Positions 17,422 through 27,300 of a stretch of 48,035 bases of DNA are shown here, in pieces. Source of the stretch: Candidatus Omnitrophota bacterium (lineage in GTDB: Bacteria > Omnitrophota > Gorgyraeia > B26-G9); contig JAHITY010000098.1 in assembly GCA_018817165.1 (NCBI GenBank), positions 1 through 48,035 of the forward strand, in the 5' to 3' direction. Each line of letters starts with the position of its first letter. The first letter of the stretch is position 1. The position numbers and the translations under genes were made by a program. A model generated the notes under the pieces. It was not told where the DNA came from and ran no database searches. It worked only from the letters and a program-made list of their open reading frames with translations.

Positions 17422-19014
17422 ATGGGTAATAAATCTTTTAACGAATTAAAATCAGAGTTCTTAGTCGAGAGTAAAAAGCACTGGAAACTTATTTTGTTCG
17501 GTGTGGCTGTCGGGCTGGTTATGGCCAATATATTTTCTCTGGGTTCGGGTAAAAACAGTTCTGATCCGAGCCTGGATATGAATTCTCTGGAAAAGAAAAT
17601 AAGTTATTGGACTTGTTCTATGCATCCGCAGATCAATCTTCCCAAAAAAGGTTTATGTCCGATTTGCGGCATGCAGCTGATTCCGGTTTACCAGGGAAGC
17701 GATGCGGTTGAAGATAATTCAGAAGTTTCTTTGACACTTAATGCTGTTGCCCAGAAATTAGCGGAAGTGGAAACCGCTGAAGTTAAATATGCCAATGTTT
17801 TCAATGATGTCAGGCTGGTGGGTAAGGTTGATTATGATGAGACCAGACTTTCCTATATCAGTGCCTGGGTTGCCGGCAGGATTGATCGATTGTTTGTTGA
17901 TTTTACCGGAATAAAAGTAAGAAAAGGCGACCATCTTATCGAGCTTTATAGCCCTGAGCTAATTTCAACCCAAGAAGAGTATTTGCAGTCAATAAAAAAT
18001 TCAGAGCAGACAAAAAACAGCCAGCTGAGTGTTATCCGGGATACGGCAAAGACAACTGTAGATAGTGCTAAAGAAAAATTAAAATTATATGGGATTCAGG
18101 GCCAGCAAATCAAAGAAATCGTAAAGCGCGGTACTCCGGATGAACATATGACTATCTATTCTCCGATTTCCGGAACCGTGATCAATAAGAATGGATTTGA
18201 GGGTATGTATGTTAAGACCGGCGATAAAATTTATACAATTGCTGATCTAAGCAAGGTATGGCTGTTTTTAGAAGCATACGAAAGCGATATTAAATGGCTG
18301 CATTACGGGCAGGATGTAACAATTGAAACAGAAAGTTATCCCGGAGAAACTTTTCATGGAAAAATAGCGTTTATTGATGCTTTTGTCGGTGAGAAGACAA
18401 GAACTATTAAGTTACGAGTTAATGTGGATAATCTTGGAGAAAAACTAAAGCCAGGGATGTTTGTTAGGGCAGTTATTCACGCTGTCTTGAGTGAAGACGG
18501 TAAGGTTTATGCGCAGAATTTAGCCAATAAATGGATTTGTCCAATGCATCCGGAGATTATTAAGGATGATCAGAGCAAGTGTGATATTTGTGGGATGAAT
18601 TTAATTAAGACCAGTGAATTTGGTTTTAGTGATACGCCTATAGCTCAAAAGAAAGTTTTGGTTATTCCTAATACCGCGCCGTTGATCACTGGAAAAAGAG
18701 CAGTTGTTTATGTTGAGAATAAAGAAAATAAAAGCAGTATGAAACGTTATGAAGGAAGAGAAATAGTCCTGGGCCCTTTAGCCCAAGATAATTATATTGT
18801 TCTTTCTGGCCTCAAGGCAGGTGAGAAAGTTGTTACTCGAGGTAATTTTAAAATAGACAGCGCATTGCAAATTCAGGGTAAGCCGAGCATGATGAATCCG
18901 GCAGGTTATTATAATCAGACGGATAATGTCTTCGATCAGACTATAAATCAACCGGAAAAATCCCGACAAAAAGAAATTGCCCCTGAGGCAAGTACCATGA
19001 ATATGAAAATGTAG
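17422..19014 (+). CDS. cusB: CusB-like RND periplasmic adaptor with two heavy-metal-binding domains
   Basis: A 530-residue membrane-fusion protein of a Cu/Ag efflux system. An N-terminal anchor helix (about residues 15-37) is followed by a first heavy-metal-binding domain (WTCSMHPQI, CPICGMQLIP, about 62-90). Then come the barrel-sandwich and beta-barrel adaptor domains with a short helical hairpin; the lipoyl-like half-motif YSPISGTVINKNGFEGMYV is visible. A second heavy-metal-binding domain ([18 protein letters not shown], about 371-395) sits between the beta-barrel and the membrane-proximal domain. The C-terminus is Met-rich (STMNMKM), which suits Cu(I) or Ag(I). Two such domains in one adaptor is more than usual. 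AAGGAG lies before the ATG. Confidence 0.92.
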   Translation: MGNKSFNELKSEFLVESKKHWKLILFGVAVGLVMANIFSLGSGKNSSDPSLDMNSLEKKISYWTCSMHPQINLPKKGLCPICGMQLIPVYQGSDAVEDNSEVSLTLNAVAQKLAEVETAEVKYANVFNDVRLVGKVDYDETRLSYISAWVAGRIDRLFVDFTGIKVRKGDHLIELYSPELISTQEEYLQSIKNSEQTKNSQLSVIRDTAKTTVDSAKEKLKLYGIQGQQIKEIVKRGTPDEHMTIYSPISGTVINKNGFEGMYVKTGDKIYTIADLSKVWLFLEAYESDIKWLHYGQDVTIETESYPGETFHGKIAFIDAFVGEKTRTIKLRVNVDNLGEKLKPGMFVRAVIHAVLSEDGKVYAQNLANKWICPMHPEIIKDDQSKCDICGMNLIKTSEFGFSDTPIAQKKVLVIPNTAPLITGKRAVVYVENKENKSSMKRYEGREIVLGPLAQDNYIVLSGLKAGEKVVTRGNFKIDSALQIQGKPSMMNPAGYYNQTDNVFDQTINQPEKSRQKEIAPEASTMNMKM

Positions 19015-19086
19015 TTTTAAGAATATCAAATAAATGATTTATTTAGGTGATAATTTTTTATTTTGCCTTCAGTCGGAGGAAATAGA

Positions 19087-22000
19087 ATGATAAATAATGT
19101 GATAAAATTTTTTCTTACAAATAAACTGATAACCGCCTTATTTGTAATTGGGATAATTATTTGGGGGATAGCAGTTATGCCTTTTGATATCAAACAGGAT
19201 ATTATCCCGAGAAATCCTGTGCCGGTTGATGCCATCCCGGATATTGGAGAAAACCAGCAGATTGTTTTTAGCGAATGGATGGGACGTTCTCCGCAGGATG
19301 TAGAAGATCAGGTGACTTATCCATTGGCAATTTCCCTGCAGGGTATTCCCGGAGTTAAAAGTATACGCAGTTACTCGGCTTTTGGCTTTTCCACAATTTA
19401 TGTAATCTTTGATGAAACAGTTGATTTTTATTGGTCCAGATCAAGAGTGCTTGAGCGGTTAAATAGCGCGCAAAAGGATTTGCCAGCGGGAGTTGTTCCG
19501 ACTATCGGTCCAGACGCAACTGCTTTAGGTCAGATATTCTGGTATACATTAGAAGGCGAAGGATTTAGCCTAGATGAACTGCGATCGATTCAGGATTGGT
19601 ATGTAAAGTATGCTTTGCAGTCAGCAAAGGGAATAAGCGAAGTAGCCTCGGTGGGCGGGTTTATTAAGGAATATCAGATTGATATTGATCCTGATGCTAT
19701 GCGGGCTTATGGGGTAAGTTTGCAGGATATTGTTTTTGCGGTAAAGAAAGCAAATATTGATGTAGGTGCCAAGACAATAGAATTTAATCGCGTGGAGTAT
19801 GTGGTGCGGAGTATCGGTTTTATCAAGGATTTAAAGGATATTGAGAATATTATTATTAAAACAAATGATAATGTGCCGGTTTATGTGAAAAATGTAGCTA
19901 GCCAGGTTCATCTGGGACCGGCTTTAAGAAGAGGCGCATTGGATAAAGCCGGTGCCGAGGTTGTTGGCGGGGTTGTTGTGGTACGATACGGCGGCAATCC
20001 TATGGAGGCAATTAAAAATGTTAAGCAAAAAATTAAACAGCTTGAACCGGGTTTGCCGACAAAAGTTTTGGCTGACGGCACTGTTTCTCATGTAAAAATA
20101 GTTCCTTTTTATGACAGGACAAAATTAATAAATCAGACCCTGGGAACTCTGAGCGAAGCGCTTACTCAGGAAATATTAATTACGATCATTGTTATTCTAC
20201 TTTTTTTAATGCATTTTCGCAGTTCTTTGCTGGTATCTTTGACTTTGCCCCTGGCGGTTTTAATGGCATTTATCTTGATGAAAATATTTAAAGTTGACGC
20301 AAATGTAATGTCTTTAGCCGGTATTGCCATAGCCATTGGAACAATTGTGGATATGGGTATTATTATGTGTGAGAACATTATTAAGCATTTGGCTGAAGCC
20401 AAAGCTGAAGATAATAAATTAAAAGTTATTTATACCGCGGCCAGTGAGGTCGGCAGTGCTATTTTAACAGCGGTCTCAACAACGATCGTGTCTTTTTTGG
20501 CAGTATTTACCATGATTGGCCCGGAGGGAAAACTGTTTAAGCCGTTGGCTTTTACTAAGACCTTTGCTTTGCTGGCATCGGTTATTCTGGCTTTGACTGT
20601 TGTTCCGGCTTTGGCGCATATATTTTTTGTAAATAGAAAAAATCCTTTAACTAAAATAAAACAGAAAACAAAATGGATAATCAGTGGCTTGATTATGTTT
20701 ATTGCTTTTAAAATTTCCATTGCTTTAGGAATCGGAATACTTATAGCTTGTATTTATTTTATTTTTGGACAACGAGTCCCTGAACAGATTAAAAATCTGT
20801 TTCTAAAATATTCTAATTGGATTGTCGTAGGAGTGGTTCTGTTGTTCTTAACCTGGAACTGGATGCCTTTGGGATTTGGTAAAGGCTTTATGCTTAATTT
20901 GCTTTTTGTCGGATCGATTCTATTCGCGCTTATCTGGTTCTTTTTTAAATTCATGGAATATTATCCAAAGATCTTGACTTATTTTTTGGAACATAAACGC
21001 TTATTTATGCTGATTCCCGGGTTTGTATTTATATTCGGCATGGTAATCTGGCTGGGGTTTGCTAAAATTGTTTCACCCTTAACCCATGGGTTAAATAAAA
21101 TTGGAATAAAAGAAGCGGTAATATTTAAGGTTTGGCCGGTAAGCGCGCTGAATAATTCTTTTCCGGGCATTGGCAAGGAATTCATGCCGCCTTTAGACGA
21201 AGGTTCGTATTTGTATATGCCGACAACTATGCCGCATGCTTCAATTGGTGAGGCTTTGGATGTATTGCAAAAACAGGATATATTAATCAGTAAAATCCCG
21301 GAAGTGGAATCAGTGGTTGGTAAATTAGGCAGAGTTGATTCGCCTTTGGATCCAGCGCCGATTTCGATGATTGAAACAATTATAAATTATAAGCCGGAAT
21401 TTGGCGAAAAAGATCCAAAAACCGGTAAAAGAACCAGACTATGGCGCAAGCATATAAAAACACCTGATGATATTTGGCAAGAAATTTTAAAAGCTGGGGA
21501 AATCCCCGGAACAACTTCCGCTCCTAAACTCCAGCCTATAGCCGCGCGGATTGTTATGCTTCAATCAGGGATGCGCGCGCCGATGGGGGTTAAGATCTTA
21601 GGGCAGAATCTGGAAAGTCTGGAAAAAGTCGGCTTTCAGATTGAGAAGTTTCTGAAACAAGTTCCGGGTATTGAGGCAAATACGGTTATCGCTGATCGGA
21701 TTGTGGGAAAACCGTATTTGGAATTTCATATTGATCGGGAAAAAATTGCTCGTTACGGGATTAATATTCTTGATGTGCAGAATGTTGTTGAAACCGCAAT
21801 TGGAGGAATTAATCTAACTACAACTGTTGAAGGAAGAGAACGTTATCCGGTAAGAGTGCGTTATGCCCGGGAATTGCGAGATTCAATTGAAAGTTTACAA
21901 CAGGTGCTTATCCCGACTAATACCGGCGCGCAGATACCGTTTTCTCAGGTGGCCACATTAAAGTTTGTCCGCGGACCGCAGATGATTAAAAGTGAAGATA

Positions 22001-22761
22001 CTTTTCTGGTGGGATATGTTTTGTTTGATAAAAACCCGAATATTGCCGAAGTTGATGTGGTTAACGCAGCGCAAAATTATTTACAGAGCAAAATTGATTC
22101 CGGAGAATTAGTGCTGCCTGCCGGCACAAGTTACAAATTCGCTGGCAGCTATGAAAATCAGATCAGAAGTGAAAAGACGCTGGCAGTTGTTTTGCCGCTT
22201 AGTCTGTTAATTATTTTTCTGCTGCTTTATTTTCAATTTAAGCGTGTTTCCACCACGGTTCTGGTATTTAGCGGGATCATTGTTGCTTTTTGCGGAGGAT
22301 TTATTTTTATCTGGCTGTATGCCCAGCCGTGGTTTATGTCTCTGCCATTTTTCGGCGACTATTTCCGAAAATTATTTAATATGCAGACTTATAATCTAAG
22401 CGTCGCGGTTTGGGTGGGATTTCTCGCTTTATTTGGTATTGCCAGTGACAACGGGGTTATTATGGCTACTTACTTAGATCAGAGTTTTAAAGAACGAAAA
22501 CCAAAAACAATCAAAGAAATTAGGGAGGCAACTCTCTTTGCCGGAAACCGAAGAATTAGACCATGCTTGATGACTACGGTGACAACAATACTGGCCTTAA
22601 TTCCGATTCTGACTTCTAGCGGCCGGGGAGCTGATGTTATGATTCCTATGGCGCTGCCTTCGGTTGGCGGGATGATGGTTGCCTTAATTACATTCTTTAT
22701 CGTTCCGATTGGATATTGCTGGTTAAAAGAAATCGAGTTAAATAAAACAGATGACAAATAG
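19087..22761 (+). CDS. cusA: CusA/CzcA-family RND metal-efflux pump, extended
   Basis: A 1,224-residue inner-membrane RND proton/metal antiporter. Evidence includes the heavy-metal-efflux block NQQIVFSEWMGRSPQDVEDQ, the TM4 proton-relay segment AIAIGTIVDMGIIMCEN, GKLGRVDSPLDPAPISMIET, and TM10 to TM12 ending ALPSVGGMMVALITFF. Methionines in MPTTMPH, LQSGMRAPMG fit a Cu/Ag pump. E. coli CusA has about 1,047 residues; most of the excess is a hydrophobic insert at about residues 525-640 with three or so extra membrane segments before the second-half periplasmic domain. The start ATG 19087 has CGGAGGA upstream; a TTG 24 nt earlier is rejected. Its 3' end overlaps the rhodanese gene by 11 nt, indicating one operon. 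Confidence 0.93.
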   Translation: MINNVIKFFLTNKLITALFVIGIIIWGIAVMPFDIKQDIIPRNPVPVDAIPDIGENQQIVFSEWMGRSPQDVEDQVTYPLAISLQGIPGVKSIRSYSAFGFSTIYVIFDETVDFYWSRSRVLERLNSAQKDLPAGVVPTIGPDATALGQIFWYTLEGEGFSLDELRSIQDWYVKYALQSAKGISEVASVGGFIKEYQIDIDPDAMRAYGVSLQDIVFAVKKANIDVGAKTIEFNRVEYVVRSIGFIKDLKDIENIIIKTNDNVPVYVKNVASQVHLGPALRRGALDKAGAEVVGGVVVVRYGGNPMEAIKNVKQKIKQLEPGLPTKVLADGTVSHVKIVPFYDRTKLINQTLGTLSEALTQEILITIIVILLFLMHFRSSLLVSLTLPLAVLMAFILMKIFKVDANVMSLAGIAIAIGTIVDMGIIMCENIIKHLAEAKAEDNKLKVIYTAASEVGSAILTAVSTTIVSFLAVFTMIGPEGKLFKPLAFTKTFALLASVILALTVVPALAHIFFVNRKNPLTKIKQKTKWIISGLIMFIAFKISIALGIGILIACIYFIFGQRVPEQIKNLFLKYSNWIVVGVVLLFLTWNWMPLGFGKGFMLNLLFVGSILFALIWFFFKFMEYYPKILTYFLEHKRLFMLIPGFVFIFGMVIWLGFAKIVSPLTHGLNKIGIKEAVIFKVWPVSALNNSFPGIGKEFMPPLDEGSYLYMPTTMPHASIGEALDVLQKQDILISKIPEVESVVGKLGRVDSPLDPAPISMIETIINYKPEFGEKDPKTGKRTRLWRKHIKTPDDIWQEILKAGEIPGTTSAPKLQPIAARIVMLQSGMRAPMGVKILGQNLESLEKVGFQIEKFLKQVPGIEANTVIADRIVGKPYLEFHIDREKIARYGINILDVQNVVETAIGGINLTTTVEGRERYPVRVRYARELRDSIESLQQVLIPTNTGAQIPFSQVATLKFVRGPQMIKSEDTFLVGYVLFDKNPNIAEVDVVNAAQNYLQSKIDSGELVLPAGTSYKFAGSYENQIRSEKTLAVVLPLSLLIIFLLLYFQFKRVSTTVLVFSGIIVAFCGGFIFIWLYAQPWFMSLPFFGDYFRKLFNMQTYNLSVAVWVGFLALFGIASDNGVIMATYLDQSFKERKPKTIKEIREATLFAGNRRIRPCLMTTVTTILALIPILTSSGRGADVMIPMALPSVGGMMVALITFFIVPIGYCWLKEIELNKTDDK

Positions 22762-23302
22762 ATTAAAGTTTTTAGCGGCTAAGCTTATAATTAAGATAAT
22801 GATCGTTGGATTAGTTGGCGGAATTATTTTTTCTGGCTGCGCAAAGAGCAGTCAGAATTATTCTAAAAATGAAAAGCAGGAAATAATTAGTCAGATGTAT
22901 GCGCAATACAAGCAGGGTTTATTTCCGGATATTGCGGATATTCGGATTAATGATTTAAAGAAATTTTCAAAATCTGATTTACTGTATGTGGATATTCGGG
23001 ATAAAGCTGAACAGGATGTGTCAATGCTTCCCGGAGCGATCACACAGCAGCAATTCGAGTCTCATCAAGAGCAGTATAAAAATAAAACAATTATTGCTTA
23101 TTGTACCATAGGTAATCGCAGCGGTCGATATATTAAAAACCTAAACCTCCCCGATTTGGAAGTTTATAATCTTATTGGTGGAATTCTTGCCTGGGCTTGG
23201 GCGAACAATGAATTAGTTGATAGTAATGGTTTGACTAAAAGAGTCCATGTCTATGGCCCTAAATGGAATTTGCTGCCGGATGATTATCTCTCTGTATATT
23301 AA
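22751..23302 (+). CDS. Rhodanese-domain lipoprotein
   Basis: A 183-residue protein with a lipoprotein signal (membrane stretch then lipobox IFSGC, lipidated Cys about 30). A single rhodanese domain follows, with the active-site loop CTIGNRSG (catalytic Cys about 118) and DIRDKAEQ near its start. It would sit in the periplasm on a membrane and carry sulfur or bind metal via the loop cysteine. It overlaps cusA by 11 nt, so it is translated with the pump. A periplasmic rhodanese at the end of a cus operon suggests a role in thiol or copper handling, which is inference. No terminator is visible after it. Confidence 0.88.
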   Translation: MTNRLKFLAAKLIIKIMIVGLVGGIIFSGCAKSSQNYSKNEKQEIISQMYAQYKQGLFPDIADIRINDLKKFSKSDLLYVDIRDKAEQDVSMLPGAITQQQFESHQEQYKNKTIIAYCTIGNRSGRYIKNLNLPDLEVYNLIGGILAWAWANNELVDSNGLTKRVHVYGPKWNLLPDDYLSVY

Positions 23303-23385
23303 TATCTTCGTAAAGCATTGTAAATAAATAACATCAGTAAAACAAATCTATGATTTTTCTGCTCGACATATTACTTTTCGATTTC

Positions 23386-23414
23386 TTGCAAAAACAAAAT
23401 CTCTATGGTATACT
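23386..23414 (+). promoter_or_regulatory. Promoter of the HD-GYP gene
   Basis: TTGCAA (23386-23391), a 17-bp spacer and TATACT (23409-23414). It overlaps an in-frame ATG at 23405, so that ATG cannot be in the message; this fixes the start downstream. Confidence 0.65.
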
Positions 23415-23485
23415 TTAAAACATTTTTTAATATAGAGTTAGCGCTCGGGAAAAAGTTTTATAAGAAGCAAGGAGATTTTTATTTA

Positions 23486-24151
23486 ATGGTAAGTTTTAAA
23501 GATTCAGAATTTTCAATCGCGATAAATCATTTAGAACAGCATGAAATCAGTTGTGAATTCCCTGCCTGGGTGATTCGCCATCAAAAGGAAGTGTTTCTTT
23601 TAGCGTATCGGATGGGCTTAAAACTTGGGTTTGATCCTGAGCAGCTGACCGATATATCGATTGCCGCTAGGTTTCACGATATTGGCAAGTCCGATATTGA
23701 CCCGGCAATAATAAATCATCAGGGCGCACTCAATGAAGATCAGAGATATATTATCTTTGAACATGTGCATCAGTCATATCATATTCTGAGAAAAAAAGGG
23801 ATTGATTCAAAATCAATACTCAATGCGGTTTTCTATCATCATGAGAATTTTGACGGCAGCGGGTATCCTGATCGATTAAGTAATGAAGAGATTCCGATTG
23901 AAGCCCAGATATTGCGGATTGTTGATTCTTATAGCGCGATGCTCGGACGGCGGCCTTATCAGAACGCGGAAAATAAGGATAGCCAATGGGCTGTATCGCA
24001 GATAGAGCAGGGCAGCGGTATTTTATATAATCCGGAAATGGTTAAGATTTTTTTAGAAATCGGCAGGCCTTTACCGGAATCACAAATGAAAAGTTTACAG
24101 CAGAGTGATTTTAATGGTGTGTTATTTAAGACGGGGAATTCAATAAACTGA
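23486..24151 (+). CDS. HD-GYP domain phosphohydrolase
   Basis: A 221-residue stand-alone HD-GYP-type protein. The metal-binding HD pair lies in ARFHDIGKSDIDP, followed by the second-half signature FYHHENFDGSGYPD and a downstream RIVDSYSAM. Such proteins hydrolyse cyclic di-GMP or related dinucleotides. There is no sensor or receiver domain attached, so input must come from elsewhere. The longer ATG start (23405) lies inside the predicted promoter; ATG 23486 has AAGGAG about 11 nt upstream and is chosen. Whether it cleaves c-di-GMP cannot be decided from sequence alone. Confidence 0.88.
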   Translation: MVSFKDSEFSIAINHLEQHEISCEFPAWVIRHQKEVFLLAYRMGLKLGFDPEQLTDISIAARFHDIGKSDIDPAIINHQGALNEDQRYIIFEHVHQSYHILRKKGIDSKSILNAVFYHHENFDGSGYPDRLSNEEIPIEAQILRIVDSYSAMLGRRPYQNAENKDSQWAVSQIEQGSGILYNPEMVKIFLEIGRPLPESQMKSLQQSDFNGVLFKTGNSIN

Positions 24152-24301
24152 AAAATGACTAAACATTAAGTAGCCTGAAATTTTAAACATCCATACATAT
24201 AAATATCCTTAAACATATCTGATTTAAGTTTTGATGAACAAATGTGTTTGTTGGGATATTTTACATTTTTAGAGTAAAGAGAACAAAGAGGAGAGCGTGG
24301 A

Positions 24302-27300
24302 ATGGAAATAAGAAAAATTATCAGTTTAGTTGTTATCTGGAGTATGGGTTTGAGCAACTTGGCTTTTGCTCGGGACTTTAACTTAAAAAACATAGCCCAG
24401 GAAACGCTTTCACCAGTTTTGCACATTGATACCGCATTGTTTCAGCAGGGGTTTGAGCATGTTTCAAAAATAAGTGATTTGGACAGTGATGAAATGGGCA
24501 TTTATAAATTGATTTCGCAGTTTATAGCATCTTCAGATGATTTGCAAAATAATCCAATAATTTTGGATTTCTTGGCAAAGATAAAGGCAGCCTCTGAAGA
24601 GTTTAAACAAGGAAACAAACAGATGGTTTTGGTGGGAAAAGGAGGCAAAAAGAAAGATATAGATAAAGCATTTGCCTCTGGGATTAAGTATTGGAAAAAA
24701 AGCGTTAAAAGTCTTGAAGGTATAGATATTGAAAAAATTGATAATTCTATATCTCAAAATGATAAACAAATAGCATACGCATTTCTTAGGCTTAAGGCAG
24801 AAGTTTTATTTAATATTGTTGAAACAGACAGGAAACTTGATCTACTTATAAATAAAAAGTTGGAGTACTATAGCGAAATTAGAAAATTATTGGAGAGGGC
24901 TATTGCCTTGCCTGGCGATCACATTGATTCTAGAGGGCTGACTGTTTTAGCTAATGCCTGCGCTAATTTAGCAGCAGGCGAAGAACTATCCATCCAAAGG
25001 AAGCTAAAACTTTCAGAAGATGCAGCGCTTTACTTTGAATTAGCCATAGATATGCAATCTGATTACTCTAATAATGAAGAATCAAGCGCAAAAGTTGATC
25101 AGGTTTATTACTCATATTTTACTGCTTTGTATCTGGCTGGAGATATTTGCTGGACGATGAAAGATTATTCAAAAGCCATAGATTTTTATGAAAAAGCCGT
25201 ACCTCTATGCTCTAGATTAAGAATATATGTAACTGGTTTAAGGGGTGCTAAAAATTTATATAAAAATTATTATAGAATGCTTTTAGAAATGGGCAAGGAT
25301 TTTCAAACTAATAGGGTTGAGGGTTCTTCGGAAGATAAAGTTAAATCAGAGGCTTTGTTTAGGAAAACCATATTAATTGCTCATGATTCGATGAGCTTTT
25401 ATAATCAAGATGAGTTGCTTGCAGGGGATAATTTAGATGCTATGGCATGTAGTTTTAGAGCGCAAGAAAAATTAGTAAGAGAGAGTTTGCGAAATAAAGA
25501 TTGGGTGGAAGTGGGTAATAGGCTGTCACCGCTTATAATGCAATTAAAACAAATGAATAAAATTACGTGCAAAGATCAGCATAATAATTATTCGATTGCT
25601 CTTATGAACACAGAGCTGATAAAAATAGTTTATGATATTATCCGGGAATATATAAGAATTAATAGGTCTAGCAGCGAAAGTATTGTAAGAATGGCAGAGA
25701 TACTAGATAAAGATTTTTTCTTCTCCTTTCTAGAAAAGGTTCAAGCTGGGGAATATAATGATATCCTAAAAAAAATTAAGAAAGAAGATAAGTTGAATGA
25801 TGCTTTATTGTGGAAGGCATTAATATCTGGTTCGCCTGTATATACTAAAATATGCAGATATTTAGAAAATGCTTTGATACCTAATAATGTATTGCTTAAA
25901 TCTAGGGAAGATAATGAAACTCGCATTGATAAAAATAGAAAATTTAGGGCTGATCACGCTTACTCAGCTAGTACGCTTCTTGCTTTTACGTATATGCAGA
26001 AAGGTGATTATTCGCTTGCGGTTTCGAAGATAAGAGATGTGAGTAAAGGGTATGAGGAAAATTTTTTAAATGATAAGTTTTTTGTCGAGCAGATATTGGT
26101 GCAGGCAATTTTGGCTCAAGAAAAAGGCAAAAACTTTATTGCTAAGCTTTTACTTACTACGGAAGGTAAGACTATTGCAGCAAATATTATAAACCATCAG
26201 AAATTGTTGATTCCTCAGGCATCGGAAATGCTTATAGATATTATTAATAATAATCCTAAATTGAGGGAATATAATCCAAAGCTTTTGGAAGTTTTGGGAA
26301 TTGTTATACCAGAATTAGATATTGCTGAGCTTGTAGTCAAAAAAGTCAAAAATATAGATGATAGGGAAGTTGTAAAATCCTTTGAAGTTTTGAGAAAACC
26401 TGTTGCTGAGGCTTTAAGTTTGCTAGACTCGCAATTAAACAATAAGCTGTCGCGCGCACAGCGAAGGAAAGGAAAAGCGGGAAAGCAAATATCTCTGCAT
26501 GTAAAGGCTGGCTCAATCAGGCAGATGGAGAATGCATTAGAAGAGATGATTACCGCGGATAAAAAAAGAAGGGTAAAGCCTGTTTTTGACTACATTAAAA
26601 ATCAGATTATTAAAGAGCCTGTTTTTAAAAATAGATTTGCAATGGGTTCTTTTGTTTGGACAGTTACAAGTATGGATTCAGCGCAAGCTTTAGATATCCT
26701 TAATGCTTGTGCAAAGGTTTATGGGGAGGATTCTTTATCCGGTCAAGAATTAGTCAGAGCTTTAGGTGCTGTAAAGAGTTTTGAAGCATATAAAGAACAA
26801 ATGCTTGCATTAGAAGATAAGATTATAAATAGTCCTAAACTAGAAACTAGTGGAGGTGTTTATATAGGCTTGAATTTTTCCGAGGTAAATCAAAGCTTGG
26901 ATGATTTAGCAAAAAAAGCAAATTTTTTAAGACAAAAATTCCTTGATGAAATGGTTGAATATTTTTCCAAAGATGACAGGTATGTTAATGAAAGTAAGTA
27001 TCTGCAGGTTCAGCAAGATTGGGTTGAGCAGCATGCAAAGCAAATAAACAGTTTGTTGATTGAATTGCGCGCTCAAAACACATTGACTGAACAATTAAGA
27101 ATTAAGACAAAGGCTGAAGAGTTTGTGAATACTCTTAAAGAGTTTGAAAATGCTATTTTGCATGCTTTAGATAAAGCAGCAAAAGTAGCTATGTCTGAGG
27201 AAAAATCACCAGCGGAAAAAGTCTTGTATTTACGCCAGTGGGATAAGGATCTTATTATGCCTGTTCCGGATGAAGATATTAATGCTTTGCCCGCGCTTCA

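Noticed and set aside
23405-23485. A longer N-terminus for the HD-GYP protein
   Set aside because: Its ATG lies between the -35 and -10 boxes of a good promoter and lacks a ribosome-binding site.
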